This document shows, piece after piece, positions 12,273 to 23,069 of a DNA stretch of 64,000 nt. The notes under the pieces were generated by a model. It searched no databases. It worked only from the letters and a program-made list of their open reading frames with translations, and was not told the DNA's origin. The DNA is from Incurvaria masculella (taxonomy: Eukaryota; Arthropoda; Insecta; Lepidoptera; Incurvariidae). The position numbers were made by a program, and so were the translations under genes. Location: the NCBI GenBank assembly GCA_946894095.1, contig OX335653.1, positions 4,221,001 through 4,285,000 on the forward strand. Reading direction: 5' to 3'. The number at the start of each line of letters is the position of its first letter. Positions within the stretch are counted from its first letter, which is position 1.

Positions 12273-12517
12273 TTAAATTTTGACGTATTCCCCGTCGGCC
12301 GTTAAGTGGAACTTTCCGGGCTCGTGGGTGTGCGTTTTGAATGTTTCCACCACCTCGTTCCACTCGTTGAGCACCAGCGCCGCGCTGCAGTTGTTCTTCT
12401 TCAGGGAGCATATCCAGCGCACGCCCCCGAGTTTGCGCGCCGCGCCAACCCTGCAGTACGTGTAGTCGCGGTACAGAACCAACGGGCGTCCCCTCTCCGA
12501 TGTGATAAACTTGACAT
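12273..12517 (-). CDS. mod(mdg4): FLYWCH alternative terminal exon
   Basis: Acceptor 'atttgcag', then 'at', then VKFITSERGRPLVLYRDY; 80 residues to TAA. Ligands: W-I-C, C-x6-C (CSLKKNNC), HTHEP. The end is ADGEYVKI. This is the first exon (left to right) of the large HTHEP subfamily that continues to 25215. Its 'LNEWNEVVETFK' block is the type seen in the exons at 18029-23069. Confidence 0.92.
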
Positions 12518-12693
12518 CTGCAAATAAATGTTGGAGTTTAAGTAATCGTGTACTGCGAATAAAAATATTTTTCGGCGGAAAGTCATTCAGCAGTAAACTT
12601 GAAATAAAAATATAATCATCACAGTTTTATTGCAGAAAAGAAACGTAATCAAAAATGCTTATAGGAAGCGCGGCATTTTGCGTGGTGTGGAAC

Positions 12694-13041
12694 CGATACC
12701 CTCAGCCAGCGCACATTAAATATTGATGTATTCCCCGTCTTCCGATACGCGGAACCTGGGGGGCTTGTGGGTGTGCACTTTGAGCACTATTCTTGAGGCC
12801 GGGACTCGTCGATACCCTTAGCCAGCGCACATTAAATGTTGATGTAGTCCCCGTCTTCCGATACGCCGAACCTGGGGGGCTTGTGGGTGTGCACTTTGAG
12901 CACTATTCTTGAGGCCGGGACTGGTCGATACCCTCAGCCAGCGCACATTAAATGTTGATGTATTCCCCGTCTTCCGATACGCGGAACCTTGAGAGCTTGT
13001 GGGTGTGCACTTTGAGCACTATTCTTGAGGCCGGGACTGGT
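12694..13041 (-). repeat. tandem array of exon tails, 3 x 116 bp
   Basis: Three units start at 12694, 12810 and 12926, exactly 116 bp apart. The fourth start, at 13042, runs into the parent exon 13064-13308. Each unit codes (minus) for about ASRIVLKVHTHKPPRF...DGEYIN and the stop, so it keeps only the H-x-H half of the finger. None has the W-x-C, the second Cys or a splice acceptor. Substitutions between units are few (tattgatgta/tgttgatgta, ctcgt/ctggt), so the array is young or homogenised. Confidence 0.9.
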
Positions 13042-13063
13042 CGATGCCCTCAGCAAGCGCACA

Positions 13064-13308
13064 TTAAATGTTGATGTATTCCCCGTCTTCCGATACGCGG
13101 AACCTGGGGGGCTTGTGGGTGTGCACTTTGATCGTCTCCATAACCTCGCACCGCCCGTTCAGCGCGACCGCGGCGGTGCAGTTGTTCTTCCGCACGGAGC
13201 ACACCCAGCGGACGCCGCCAGACCTGCACCTCTTGTTCGTCCTGACGTAAGTGAAGCCGCGGTAAACGAGCAGCTGGCAACCCTGGATTGATTTGATAAA
13301 CCCTACAT
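13064..13308 (-). CDS. mod(mdg4): FLYWCH alternative terminal exon, parent of 116-bp array
   Basis: Acceptor 'attttcag', then 'at', then VGFIKSIQGCQLLVYRGF; 80 residues to TAA. W-V-C, C-x6-C (CSVRKNNC), HTHKPPRF, end EDGEYINI (Asn where nearly all others have Lys). It holds no in-frame ATG near its start, and the open frames on both strands across it are shadows. Its last third is copied three times immediately downstream (12694-13041). Confidence 0.92.
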
Positions 13309-14149
13309 CTGAAAATTGGGATAAAATTAAGCTTAAAAAAAATTATGCTTCCAACCTTTGTCTTAGGAATTTAGGGGGAAAAAAACTAATTTGGATGTAG
13401 TGAGTTGTTAAGCTAGTGAAGAGCTGGTCTGGTGAGGCCAGTTCACAAATCAATGGTATGTACATGTTCGTTGATATTGCATATTCAACGACCATGTACA
13501 TAGACAACGACCATGACCATGTACAATGTTGGATGATGACCAACCCCTGATAACGCTGTGCATGATAGCGGGAAAAGATACACCTTTTTCATAAGAAGTT
13601 CATGTAAATGGTGCATAATGAAAAAGGCCGAATCCCAACAACACAACCTCCGATGCCACTGTACATTATAGCGCAGACAAAGATATCTTCGTTTTTAAGG
13701 ATTGGTTGTAAAAATAAACTGCTTCATAATATAAGATACTACTTTTAATAGTAATTCAACAGTAAAATATAATTAAATTATACTATGCATAACATACATT
13801 TTATACCCATTTATGCAATCTTTAATTCAGCGTTGAATGCCTGTTTCATGCCTAATAGCTATTAATTGCACTTTATTTTATTTACTTATTCCCATAAGTA
13901 GTTTTACAAAAAAAAACACTACCACGTAAACCAGTGGCCCACAGACTGTATCAAAAATGGTAGGACATATGTTTAAATTTAATGTTTACCTACGTATGCA
14001 TAGATAAATGAGTTGCAACAAATACTCGATCGTTACAAATAATTGCACATTCAAGTTCATTCCAACCTCATTGTCATGCGAATCCTGCATAGAGTGTATT
14101 CAATTTAAATCGATACAATACTTACATTTTACAAATATACAGTGTACAT
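13309..14149. other. spacer
   Basis: No exon seen. There is a short inverted repeat around 13460-13525 (gtacatg...catgtac, with ttcgttgatat/atattcaacga) that could form a hairpin. Confidence 0.4.
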
Positions 14150-14290
14150 CTTGGTTTTTCTTAAAGTTGACTTCTGACTGGACGACGCGTCAGAGGTCCT
14201 CGAGGTACGCGCCGCGATCCTGGTGATGTCCGCAACGTGGTGGACGAAACGTCAGAAAGAAGCAAGCTTTACACTGTGTATCCGTAAAAT
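14150..14290. repeat. dispersed repeat, 'ggacgaaacgtc' family
   Basis: Closely matches 20393-20500 (shared 'gaggtcctcgaggtacgc', 'gcgatcctg', 'gtccgcaacgtggtgg'), ending near 'gtgtatccgtaa' in both. The family is not recognised by name. Confidence 0.65.
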
Positions 14291-14741
14291 GTAAGCATCA
14301 AGCATTTACCATTAAGAGGATAATGAGTTGATCATGTTCCATGCAATAGCTCGTGCCTGAATCCTCAGTCAAATTTAAAAATTATTTTTTTTATTTTTAT
14401 TTTATTTTATTTGGGAAATCAACAGCTTACATATCTAGTACAATTTTAAAAAAATAAAATTACCTTCAACTAAAGCCAATTACAGATTTCCTCTAATTAC
14501 CGTTACAAATTTTGTAGATTAATATAAGTAAGTAGTATAAAATGCGTGAAAAGAGAAAAAAGGAGAACAAGTGAAAATACATTGTAGTATACATTACATT
14601 ACCTGCGCATGTTTGTGTAGGTAGGGTGAGTTACAAAAGTGTACGTGAGTGTGTATTTATGTATGAGTGTGTATATTTTGCATATTAAATGAACCAACTG
14701 AGAGCTACGTCTGTACGTTTTTTTGAATACGGTAACGTTTA
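14291..14741. other. spacer
   Basis: T/A-rich tract near 14380-14420. Nothing else recognised. Confidence 0.4.
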
Positions 14742-14801
14742 TCCATGACAAACGCATTTATAAATTTGTGTATGCAAAGACAAAAAGGCGTTTGTCATGG
14801 A
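14742..14801. repeat. short perfect-arm hairpin
   Basis: TCCATGACAAACGC at the left is mirrored by GCGTTTGTCATGGA at the right, with about 30 bp between. Probably a small foldback element or its footprint. Confidence 0.6.
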
Positions 14802-14984
14802 TACAAGTCGAGTTATCAAAAAAACCGAAACGTCCAGTTGATTATTTTGGTGATTTTCCTCAGGTGATTTATTTAATGTGCAAAATTTCAGAAAAATATT
14901 TCCTAACTGGACTGAGGAAACAGGCACGAACCATTGCATGAAACTTGACCATCTCATTATCCTCTCAATCGTAGGAGAAAAAAG

Positions 14985-15997
14985 GTAAATTTTGATATAT
15001 TGCCCGTCGGCCGTGACGTGGTACCTGGGCGGCTCGTGGGTGTGCGCTCTGAACGTCTTCACAATCTGATCCCGCTCGTTGAGTATGAGCGCAGCGGAGC
15101 AGCCGTTAATATTTGATCGCCTCATAATCCTCTTAATAATAGGAGAAAAAAGTTAAATTTTGATATATTGTCCGTCGGCCGTGACGTGGTACCTGGGCGG
15201 CTAATGGGTGTGCGCTCTGAACGTCTTCACACTCTGACCCCGCTCGTTGAGTACGAGCGCAGCGGAGCAGCCGTTAATTTTTTATTGCTTCATAATCCTC
15301 TTAATAATAGGAGAAAAAAAGTTAAATTTTGATATATTGCCCGTCGGCCGTGACGTGGTACCTGGGCGGCTCGTGGGTGTGCGCTCTGAACGTCTTCACA
15401 CTCTGACCCCGCTCGTTGAGTACGAGCGCAGCGGAGCAGCCGTTAATTTTTTATTGCTTTATAATCATCTTAATAATAGGAGAAAAAAAGTTAAATTTTG
15501 ATATATTGCCCGTCGGCCGTGACGTGGTACCGGGGCGGCTCGTGGGTGTGCGCTCTGAACGTCTTCACACTCTGACCCCGCTCGTTGAGTACGAGCGCAG
15601 CGGAGCAGCCGTTAATTTTTTATTGCTTCATAATCCTCTTAATAATAGGAGAAAAAAAGTTAAATTTTGATATATTGCCCGTCGGCCGTGACGTGGTACC
15701 GGGGCGGCTCGTGGGTGTGCGCTCTGAACGTCTTCACACTCTGACCCCGCTCGTTGAGTACGAGCGCAGCGGAGCAGCCGTTAATTTTTTATTGCTTTAT
15801 AATCATCTTAATAATAGGAGAAAAAAAGTTAAATTTTGATATATTGCCCGTCGGCCGTGACGTGGTACCGGGGCGGCTCGTGGGTGTGCGCTCTGAACGT
15901 CTTCACACTCTGACCCCGCTCGTTGAGTACGAGCGCAGCGGAGCAGCCGTTAATTTTTTATTGCTTTATAATCATCTTAATAATAGGAGAAAAAAAG
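14985..15997 (-). repeat. tandem array of exon tails, 6 x 169 bp
   Basis: Stop-codon positions are 14985 (stop lost), 15153, 15322, 15491, 15660 and 15829, then 15998 in the parent exon. Spacing is 169 bp throughout, apart from 168 for the first. Each unit begins (minus) near 'aacggctgctcc', so it keeps the second Cys and the HTHEPPRYHV tail but not W-x-C or an acceptor. In the outermost copy TAA has become TAC, so its frame runs on to 14739. The middle copies read Q-S-V-K where the parent reads Q-I-V-K. Confidence 0.93.
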
Positions 15998-16251
15998 TTA
16001 AATTTTGATATATTGCCCGTCGGCCGTGACGTGGTACCGGGGCGGCTCGTGGGTGTGCGCTCTGAACGTCTTCACAATCTGACCCCGCTCGTTGAGCACG
16101 AGCGCAGCGGAGCAGCCGTTGATTCTCTTCCGCGTGGAGCACTCCCAGCGAACTTCGCCAGCCTGGAGCCTCTTCTTATTGCTCCTGGTGTAGGTGAAGC
16201 CGCGGTGTAGAGCCAGCGGGTTCCCCCGCGTCGACGTGATGAATTTGATTT
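15998..16251 (-). CDS. mod(mdg4): FLYWCH alternative terminal exon, parent of 169-bp array
   Basis: Acceptor 'tatttcag', then 'aa', then IKFITSTRGNPLALHRGF; 83 residues to TAA. W-E-C, then C-x8-C (CSTRKRINGC), two residues longer than its neighbours' x6, and HTHEPPRY. The end is ADGQYIKI. The array on its downstream side copies only the part after the longer C-x8-C loop. Plus-strand frames at 15247-16210 are the antisense of the array, repeating every 84 residues. Confidence 0.93.
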
Positions 16252-16332
16252 CTGAAATATAGGTTAACGTGAGCTTTATTCACTGTTTATATTCGTAATA
16301 AAACTACTATTCCGTGAGGTCATGACATTTTT

Positions 16333-16790
16333 GGTCACGATAAGGTAAATGGCTGATTCTGGGTTCACATGTTCCGCCAACCCTCTGATGCTAAATAGGT
16401 CGGTCTGCCTGTGCCAAATGGTAGCGTTATCTAATATATATTGGCTATATCAAATAGAAGTTGGTATGTATCTGCTGATGAATATACTGATTGTCTAGAA
16501 ACATTGATACCTATCAATTATACAACAATAACCAGTCGGTTTTTTAATTAAATACTTATATGGTCACGATAAGGTAAATGGCTGATTCTGGGTTCACATG
16601 TTCCGCCAACCCTCTGATGCTAAATAGGTCGGTCTGCCTGTGCCAAATGGTAGCGTTATCTAATATATATTGGCTATATCAAATAGAAGTTGGTATGTAT
16701 CTGCTGATGAATATACTGATTGTCTAGAAACATTGATACCTATCAATTATACAACAATAACCAGTCGGTTTTTTAATTAAATACTTATAT
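16333..16790. repeat. tandem duplication, 2 x 229 bp
   Basis: 'ggtcacgataaggtaaatgg' starts at 16333 and again at 16562. The two copies are essentially identical through 'ttttttaattaaatacttatat', pointing to a very recent duplication of non-coding DNA just upstream of the parent exon. Confidence 0.9.
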
Positions 16791-18028
16791 TTACCTATAA
16801 CCTAAATCGCATATAATTACGAAATGCAACCAGAGATTTGTTCAGTTTTGGTATCGCTAAGCAGATATCTACTGATACTTTCATGCTTCGTTGTTTGCAG
16901 CAATTTACCTTATCATATATATTTTTTGTCACCATAACTACTTTTTCAGGCGCCTTACCTACGTAACGCAACCACTTGGCGCAGGCAGACTGACACATTT
17001 AGCTTCAGAGGGTTGGTCTTTTTTTTTCTGTGAACCCAGTTTCAGACATTTACGTTATCGTTACCAATTTTGTCGCGACCTCCAAGTCTATACGTTGTTC
17101 GTCGTAGAAAACTTCATCAACCGAGGCTGGTAGTTGTAATATTTCAAGAGCTTTCTTCTTTATAACAATGTGTTCTTATTTCTTGTTTTATTCATATAAT
17201 ACACAGTCGTTAAAAACATCGTAAGCATTTCTTAATATTTTTTTTGTGATAAACCGTAAAATAACAATTTTCATTGTTTTTCCATTAATTGCGCTGTGAC
17301 ATTGTGCTTCTTGCCATATTTCATTATTTTAAGCTACCGGGGAGTAAACGGCACAAATGACCGCGTTGACTTAGAAGCTTCCAAGGGACCGTATTCCTAA
17401 GACTTTCATATTAATTTCAACTTATAACCTCCACGAGTTACTGAGGAAAAGGGCTTGACAGACAGATAGGCAGACTAATAACGAAGTGATTCTATAAGGG
17501 TTCCTTTTTTCATTTTTAAAAAGGGTAATAAGTCGAATCGTCTGCTGCTGAATAGTGATTTGGCGACGAACGACAATTTGCAGGCTTATCTAATAATCGT
17601 TAGCAGATAAACCCGCAAATACTATTATTATAATAATATATTCCAAGATTTCTAGGGTGTCTAAAAAAGTGGTCAGAGGTTTCGAATGGTTAAGACGTAT
17701 AGGAAAGTGTTTACGTGCCCAGGGCGAATAGTTTAAAAACATTGATATGTATATAATAAAACATTAAATTTAAATGTTTTGAGTATCTAATAATTTTTCG
17801 AATGACCCTCGTGAAGAGGACAAAAACAAAAACCAGCTTACAGTCACAAAGCAATTGAAATATAAAAAAATAAAAAAACTACGATAAAATAAAAAAAAAC
17901 AGAACAAATCATGCATACATTAATGATACTACATATTAAATTATTGGTACTAGCAATTTGTTAGCTTCGTTAATACATTTATTTAGCTGTGTATGTCAAT
18001 GCGACGCCATACCCGATTCGTCCAATGA
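16791..18028. other. spacer; contains copied cassette flank
   Basis: There are no exons. At about 17756-17850, 'taaatgttttgagtatc...cgaatgaccctcgtgaag...aaaaacaaaaaccagc' recurs in diverged form at about 18871-18960 and 20543-20630. This marks the edge of the cassette that carries exons 18029, 19632 and 21322. Confidence 0.55.
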
Positions 18029-18273
18029 TTAAATTTTGACGTATTTCCCGTCGGCCGTGATATGTATCCTGACGGGCTCGTGAGTGTGCGCTCTGTACGT
18101 TTTGACAACTTCGTTCCGCTCGTTCACTAAAATGGCGGCGGTGCAATTGTTTCTCTGCAAGGAGCATTCCCAGCGCACGTCGCCAGTTTTGAGCGCGTTC
18201 TTCCTTCTAGTGTAAGTGAAGCCGCAGTACAGAATCTGTGGGTTCCCTTTGGCTGATTTGATGTATTTTACTT
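18029..18273 (-). CDS. mod(mdg4): FLYWCH alternative terminal exon
   Basis: Acceptor 'atttttcag', then 'aa', then VKYIKSAKGNPQILYCGF; 80 residues to TAA. W-E-C, C-x6-C (CSLQRNNC), HTHEP, end ADGKYVKI. It has no in-frame ATG, so it is easily missed; the annotated-looking frame at 17979-18167 is a shadow. Closest relatives are the next three exons to the right (19632, 21322, 22825), which share the acceptor context and an LYCGF or LYSGF core. Confidence 0.92.
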
Positions 18274-18364
18274 CTGAAAAATAGGTAAATAAAATAATTA
18301 TTGTTAATTTTTCTCGGCTAAACGTTTATCTGAAAACATAGTGAGGATAAAAAAGCAACATTTT

Positions 18365-18728
18365 TTGGATGGCTAATATAACACAACTACCGTAATGATA
18401 CTAGCCCAATACAACACATTCCCGAAGGAATAAGGTGCCATGCTAGAACCTTCCTTTTAATGAGCACGGCTATATTGAATTGGATAGAAAACCCGAGCTG
18501 TTGTTTCATCCAATGCAATGTACCAAACCGGGCGTGCTTAACCATACCACCTAGTAGGGGAAGAGGACCTACAATTTAACATGGGCTCCGAACCATGAAA
18601 CAGCTCGCATTCGTAACGAAATGCACTTATCCGTGTAAGAAAGTTGTGCATGAATGAGGCGAGGATTTGAACCCAGACCTCCCACATGAAAGGCAAGTCC
18701 TCTAGCCATTAGACCACAAGCTGTTGTA
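18365..18728 (-). mobile_element. SINE, tRNA-derived type
   Basis: Reverse-oriented copy of the element complete at 40648-41052. It contains the inverse of the B-box-like 'ggttcaaatcc', the 'gcagctcgcattcgt' block and 'catggatggctaata' at the other end. This copy is diverged, with several small differences from the others. Confidence 0.65.
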
Positions 18729-19631
18729 GGTAACATAATTTTCAATTAAACAAAATCTTTTCCACTCTGTTCTAAATTGTGTTAAGGGTATTTTTCGAAT
18801 AGTTGAGTTAGACGTGTCGAAAAGTGTTCACGTGCTCAAAGTGAATATTGTAAAAATATCGAAATATATGCAATAAAATGTTATCATTATGTTTTTAAGT
18901 ATCGAATAACTTCCGGCACGACCCTCGTAGCAGAAAATAAAACAAAAAACCAAGCCTGTTTGCGGTTACAATATGTTCAAAACATATATGTGACAAGCGG
19001 TTCGTAGCATGCATGTAATACTTGCCACGGTACCAGCCCAAGATCCGTAATGCACAACAGTGCAATAGAAGAAAATAACCCGCGAATAATAAGTCCTAAA
19101 TTATATTAAAAGTTTCTTCAGTCGTTAAAAGCGATTAAAAATAATAATGATCTTAGGTGCCGGTTAAAGAACCTGTTAACGAACAAACCTTACCACAAGG
19201 TGAATGATTATCTTAATAAACATTTGATCAAATCATATTCGTTGAAATTAAAGATTTTTATTCCTTACATTTATTTCTAGATATTATATTTGATATCATT
19301 AATGTAAGCAACTTTACTTTAAAATTTATGTAATTTTTAGAAAGTTTAATGTTTTTTTTATGTTTGAAACTATTGATGAATAAATCAAGGGACCACCATG
19401 TACCTGAGGATGTTTTGTTATACGTGTGTAGTTATATTTTTTCACTAATAAATACAAAACAATACAACACATAATATTTTTAGTGTATGCAAAATTACCA
19501 AAACACATTAATTAAATAATCAACGAATAAGAAATAGAATTCAGCTGTGTACACACATGGGTATATGTTAACTCGACTACCCAGACTTTCCAGCCGTAGA
19601 TGTACTGATGAATGCTTGCAACCAGAAATGA
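18729..19631. other. spacer; copied cassette flank
   Basis: Holds the second copy of the 'aagtatcgaataacttccggc...accctcgtagc' flank (18871-18960). Next to the exon stop it holds 'agctgtgtacacacatgggt' (19541-19560), a 3' flank also present downstream of 21322 and 22825. No protein-coding feature. Confidence 0.55.
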
Positions 19632-19876
19632 TTACATTTTGACATATCTCCCGTCGGCCGTGATGTGAAGTCTGACGGGCTCGTGAGTGTGCGCTCTGTA
19701 CGTCTTCACAACTTCGTTCCGCTGATTCACTAAAATCGCAGCAGTGCAATTGTTTTTCTGCCAAGAGCACACCCAGCGCACTTCGCCAGTTCTGAGCTTG
19801 TACTTAATCCTAGTGTAAGTGAAGCCACTGTATAGAACCTGAGGCCTCCCTTTGGCTGATGTGATGTATTTAAGTT
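19632..19876 (-). CDS. mod(mdg4): FLYWCH alternative terminal exon
   Basis: Acceptor 'atttttcag', then 'aa', then LKYITSAKGRPQVLYSGF; 80 residues to TAA. W-V-C, C-x6-C (CSWQKNNC), HTHEPVRLH, end ADGRYVKM. Sister of the exon at 18029, from which it differs mainly in the loop between the strands (RIKYKLRTGE against RRKNALKTGD). The Met near 19994 is intronic. Confidence 0.92.
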
Positions 19877-20392
19877 CTGAAAAATAGGTTAATACATGAA
19901 TATTTATTACATGTTCTGATGTTCGTTCTGCGTAATATGGTGGGGATAAAATAAGCAACATAATATTACATTTATAAAAATATTCTTCACTCACATTAAA
20001 TTGGTGTTACAGGTATTTTTTACAGGTTTGGACCTCAGATCAAAAATAAAGGAGAGAGAGCTATCTAGCAAACATATTCGCAAGCGTATGGTAAGGTTTG
20101 TGTGGGTGGGAAATGCCTTACCTAACACATTTCGGGAGCACATTCACGCGTGGTGGCAATGTTTGGACTGTGTGGCATTCGACGCGTAGCCAGCATCCCA
20201 AACGATTATATGCACATTCTGTCTATACGGTAGAGTCGACGATGCCACTTCTCCTTTTCTTTCTCTTCTTTGGTTCAGAGGTATCGAAAAGTGCTTACGA
20301 TTGTCGATATCTATGTAGTAACATATAAAGATATTACTTAAATCTTAGGGATACACAGAGTAAAGCTTACTTCTTTCTAACTTCAGTTGACT
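19877..20392. other. spacer
   Basis: No exon. Around 20120-20240 'acctaacacatttcgggagcac...gtggcaatgtttggactgtg' resembles 24660-24740 ('ggccaacgcatttcgggatcac...gtggcgatgtttggacagtg'), so it is a dispersed repeat. Confidence 0.5.
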
Positions 20393-20500
20393 TCTGATGA
20401 CGTTTTAGAGGTCCTCGAGGTACGCGCCGCGATCCTGATGATGTCCGCAACGTGGTGGACGAAACGTCGGAAAGAACTAAGCTTTAGTGTATCCGTAAGT
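20393..20500. repeat. dispersed repeat, 'ggacgaaacgtc' family
   Basis: Second copy of the sequence at 14150-14290, about 90% alike by eye. Confidence 0.65.
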
Positions 20501-21321
20501 TTTAAGTATTATGTCGAACAACAGGAAAAACCTAAATAAACATAAACATTTAAATAATATATTTTTAAGTATCTATAACTTTCGGTGCAACTCTCGTTGC
20601 AAAAACAAAAACCAAGCCGGTTGCAGTTAGAGTTGAAACGTATACGTTTGGGACAAACGGTTCGCTACGTGACTAAATTATTCTCCAAGGTACGAGACAA
20701 AAACTCACATTGCACCCACCACCACCAATGCAATGGTAGAAAAAAACATGCGAGGGATAGGCGCTTGGTTTTAAGTAATTTAATGTTTCTCGCTACCTGT
20801 TAATATATTGTCTAATATTAAGGTTAGCTGTTAGAGATTGCCTTTGGCAACAAGCTCGCCTTTGCATACTATGCAATAATAGTTGTAAGCTATAAATAAT
20901 ATGTTCATAGGCGCCAAATTGTATGAATAATCTTAATATTGTAGCAAAATTGACAAAATCAAAAATAAAACAAATAAAATCATGCATACATCATTGATAC
21001 TATTTTATTAAGAATACGCCTACTACTACTTCTAGTACTACTAGCAATACGTCGGCTGTAGATTAAACAACGAATATGAATTACAATTCATCTGTGTACA
21101 CACATGGGTAAATATTAACACGACATCACTTATACACAAACCACGTTACCAATAAACCTAGATCATCGTCTGAATAATAAAATAAATTTGTCCCTTTCTC
21201 TCGAATTCGAAACTACAGTTCAATACAAACGACAAAACATTGTATAACTATTCAGATGATGATCTTGGTTTATTAGTAAGAGGGAAACTCTCCAACCGTA
21301 GATGCTCTCAACTAGTGAAGA
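20501..21321. other. spacer; copied cassette flank
   Basis: Third copy of the 'aagtatctataactttcggtgc...ctctcgttgc' flank at 20543-20630. At 21088-21125 'atctgtgtacacacatgggt' matches the 3' flanks of the sister exons. A short inverted repeat joins 'aataaacctagatcatcgtctgaataa' (21151) to its mirror near 21249-21277. Confidence 0.55.
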
Positions 21322-21566
21322 TTAAATTTTGACGTATTGCCCGGTGGCCGTGACGTGGAACCTGGCGGGATCGTGGGTGTGCGCTTTGAATGTTTTCACA
21401 ACTTCGTTCCGCTCATTTATTACAATCGCGGCGGTGCATTTATTTCTCTGCAAGGAGCATCTCCAGCGCACGTCACCAGTTTTGGGCGCATTATTCCTTT
21501 TGGTGTAAGTGTAGCCGCAATATAGAGCTTGCGGCTTCCCTTTGGTCGATGTGATGTATTTAACTT
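21322..21566 (-). CDS. mod(mdg4): FLYWCH alternative terminal exon
   Basis: Acceptor 'atttttcag', then 'aa', then VKYITSTKGKPQALYCGY; 80 residues to TAA. W-R-C, C-x6-C (CSLQRNKC), HTHDPARFHV, end ATGQYVKI (Thr-Gly in place of the usual Asp-Gly). Very close to the exon at 22825; both have HTHDPARF rather than HTHEP. Confidence 0.93.
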
Positions 21567-21599
21567 CTGAAAAATAGGTGCATACATGCATTATTTTTT

Positions 21600-21895
21600 T
21601 ATCGATCTTACTTCCGTCCCCTTTCTACCATCGCACAATGCGAAACAGGCAAGAAATGCACCCGTTCACTGTCGACATTCCAAAAATCAGAACCAACCGA
21701 TCCTCTAGGTTCTTTATCTATGGGGTCGGAATGCACTACCTGCCGAGTTATTTATGCCCACAACCTGGGATCCTTCAAACATGGTGTGAAAAAGCACCTG
21801 GACGGCCGACATGGTTTTCGCAGCCTCCTTAAAGTTTGAAAGCTCATGAGCGTCGTCGGGCACCTTAAGAGGTCCTGGCGTACGCCATATGCCGC
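21600..21895 (+). mobile_element. LINE reverse-transcriptase tail fragment
   Basis: Plus-strand frames read RTNRSSRFF, then Y-x-W-G-R-N-A-L-P-A-E-L-F and a P-T-T-W-D-P motif across a frameshift. This is the R-T-x-R...W-N-x-L-P-x-x-x-F-P-x-x-Y tail of a non-LTR retrotransposon ORF2. It ends near an (AT)n run at 21906-21920. 5'-truncated and dead. Confidence 0.6.
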
Positions 21896-22824
21896 GCTTT
21901 AGATAAAAATATATATATATAATCAGCAGAACGTTTGTCAGAACAGGTTGGGGATCCGCTATCCGTACCGATGTTTTAAAACGCTGCTAACGCGAACGAG
22001 TCGGCGGATTTTATTTGATTTCCCTCGACGATTGTCTCTCTATGAGAGCGAGTGCGTGTTTTGAACTGAAGCCACACGACTCTATTCCGTGGGCCTACTT
22101 GTCACTACGCTCTCACGTTAATCGGTCGCTCCTGCGGCCGGTGCCAGCGTTCGCCGGCCGCCGCCTCGAGTCACAAAAAACCTCCCCCGGTGGCCAAGCG
22201 AGACTTCAATTTCATCAACACAACACATCGGACCCTTTGAGAATGGTTTGCATAACCACCCATTTATTGAGTCCGACCTAAAACCACCCATTCTCGATCT
22301 TTCGCGCAACCCGGTACCATACTGTTCCAGCATTTTCCCTTCGGTGATCTACAAACCCTCCTCTCATATCCTCGCAAGACGTAAGACGAAAAGCGGAAGC
22401 GATGAGCACTTCGAACTAACTCAGTGGACTAACCACGCACGAAAATTTAAAGGAGACGTCACAGTAATTTAATCTTTCGGGCCACCCGTAATATTTATTC
22501 GCCCGAGAGCTTCTGCATTTTTCAGCACAAATCGTTTTAAAAAAATTACAACCATTACAAATTTTGAAAACGAAATATTTATTTATTCGAATGTATTTTT
22601 TACATCTTTATTATTCTTCTGTTTGTGTATGTCAATGAACTCCTAAGCTGCTGGACCAATTTTGATGAAATTTACATGATGATGATAAGCCTACCAGCGA
22701 CTGTAAACGATTAATATGAAATATAATTAAGCTGTGTACACAAATGGGCATACGTTAACACGACACTATTTTTATACAAACTTCCCAACCGTAGATGCGT
22801 TGTAATGATCATAACGAATAATTA
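21896..22824. other. spacer, with a GC-richer unassigned block
   Basis: 22010-22480 is GC-richer than its surround and is open on both strands in short frames (plus 22015-22281 and 22248-22472), but no family is recognised. The segment 22727-22800 carries 'agctgtgtacacaaatgggc', the 3' flank shared with the sister exons. Confidence 0.4.
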
Positions 22825-23069
22825 CTAAATTTTGACGTATTTCCCGTCGGTCGTGATGTGGAATCTGGCGGGATCGTGAGTGTGCGCTTTGAATGTTTTC
22901 ACAACTATGTTCCGCTCATTTACTAAAATCGCGGCAGTGCATTTGTTTTTGCGCAAGGAGCATTCCCAGCGCACGTCACCAGCTTTTAGCTTATTCTTCT
23001 TTGTAGAGTAAGTGAAGCCGCAGTATAGAACCTGCGGGTTGCCTCTGGTCGATGTTATGTATTTAACTT
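22825..23069 (-). CDS. mod(mdg4): FLYWCH alternative terminal exon
   Basis: Acceptor 'atttttcag', then 'aa', then VKYITSTRGNPQVLYCGF; 80 residues to TAG. W-E-C, C-x6-C (CSLRKNKC), HTHDPARFHI, end TDGKYVKI. Sister of 21322; the pair, with 19632 and 18029, forms a tandem cassette series spaced 1603, 1690 and 1503 bp. Confidence 0.93.

Noticed and set aside
13050..13291. Open frames on both strands across exon 13064-13308
   Set aside because: Shadows caused by GC-rich coding sequence; the true frame has no ATG.
15247..16210. Five overlapping plus-strand frames of 84-95 residues beginning MSTSAAEQPL
   Set aside because: Antisense of the 169-bp exon-tail array; they repeat only because the array does.
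22015..22472. GC-richer frames on both strands
   Set aside because: No motif, no acceptor or family similarity, and overlapping frames in several phases. I keep it as unassigned spacer.
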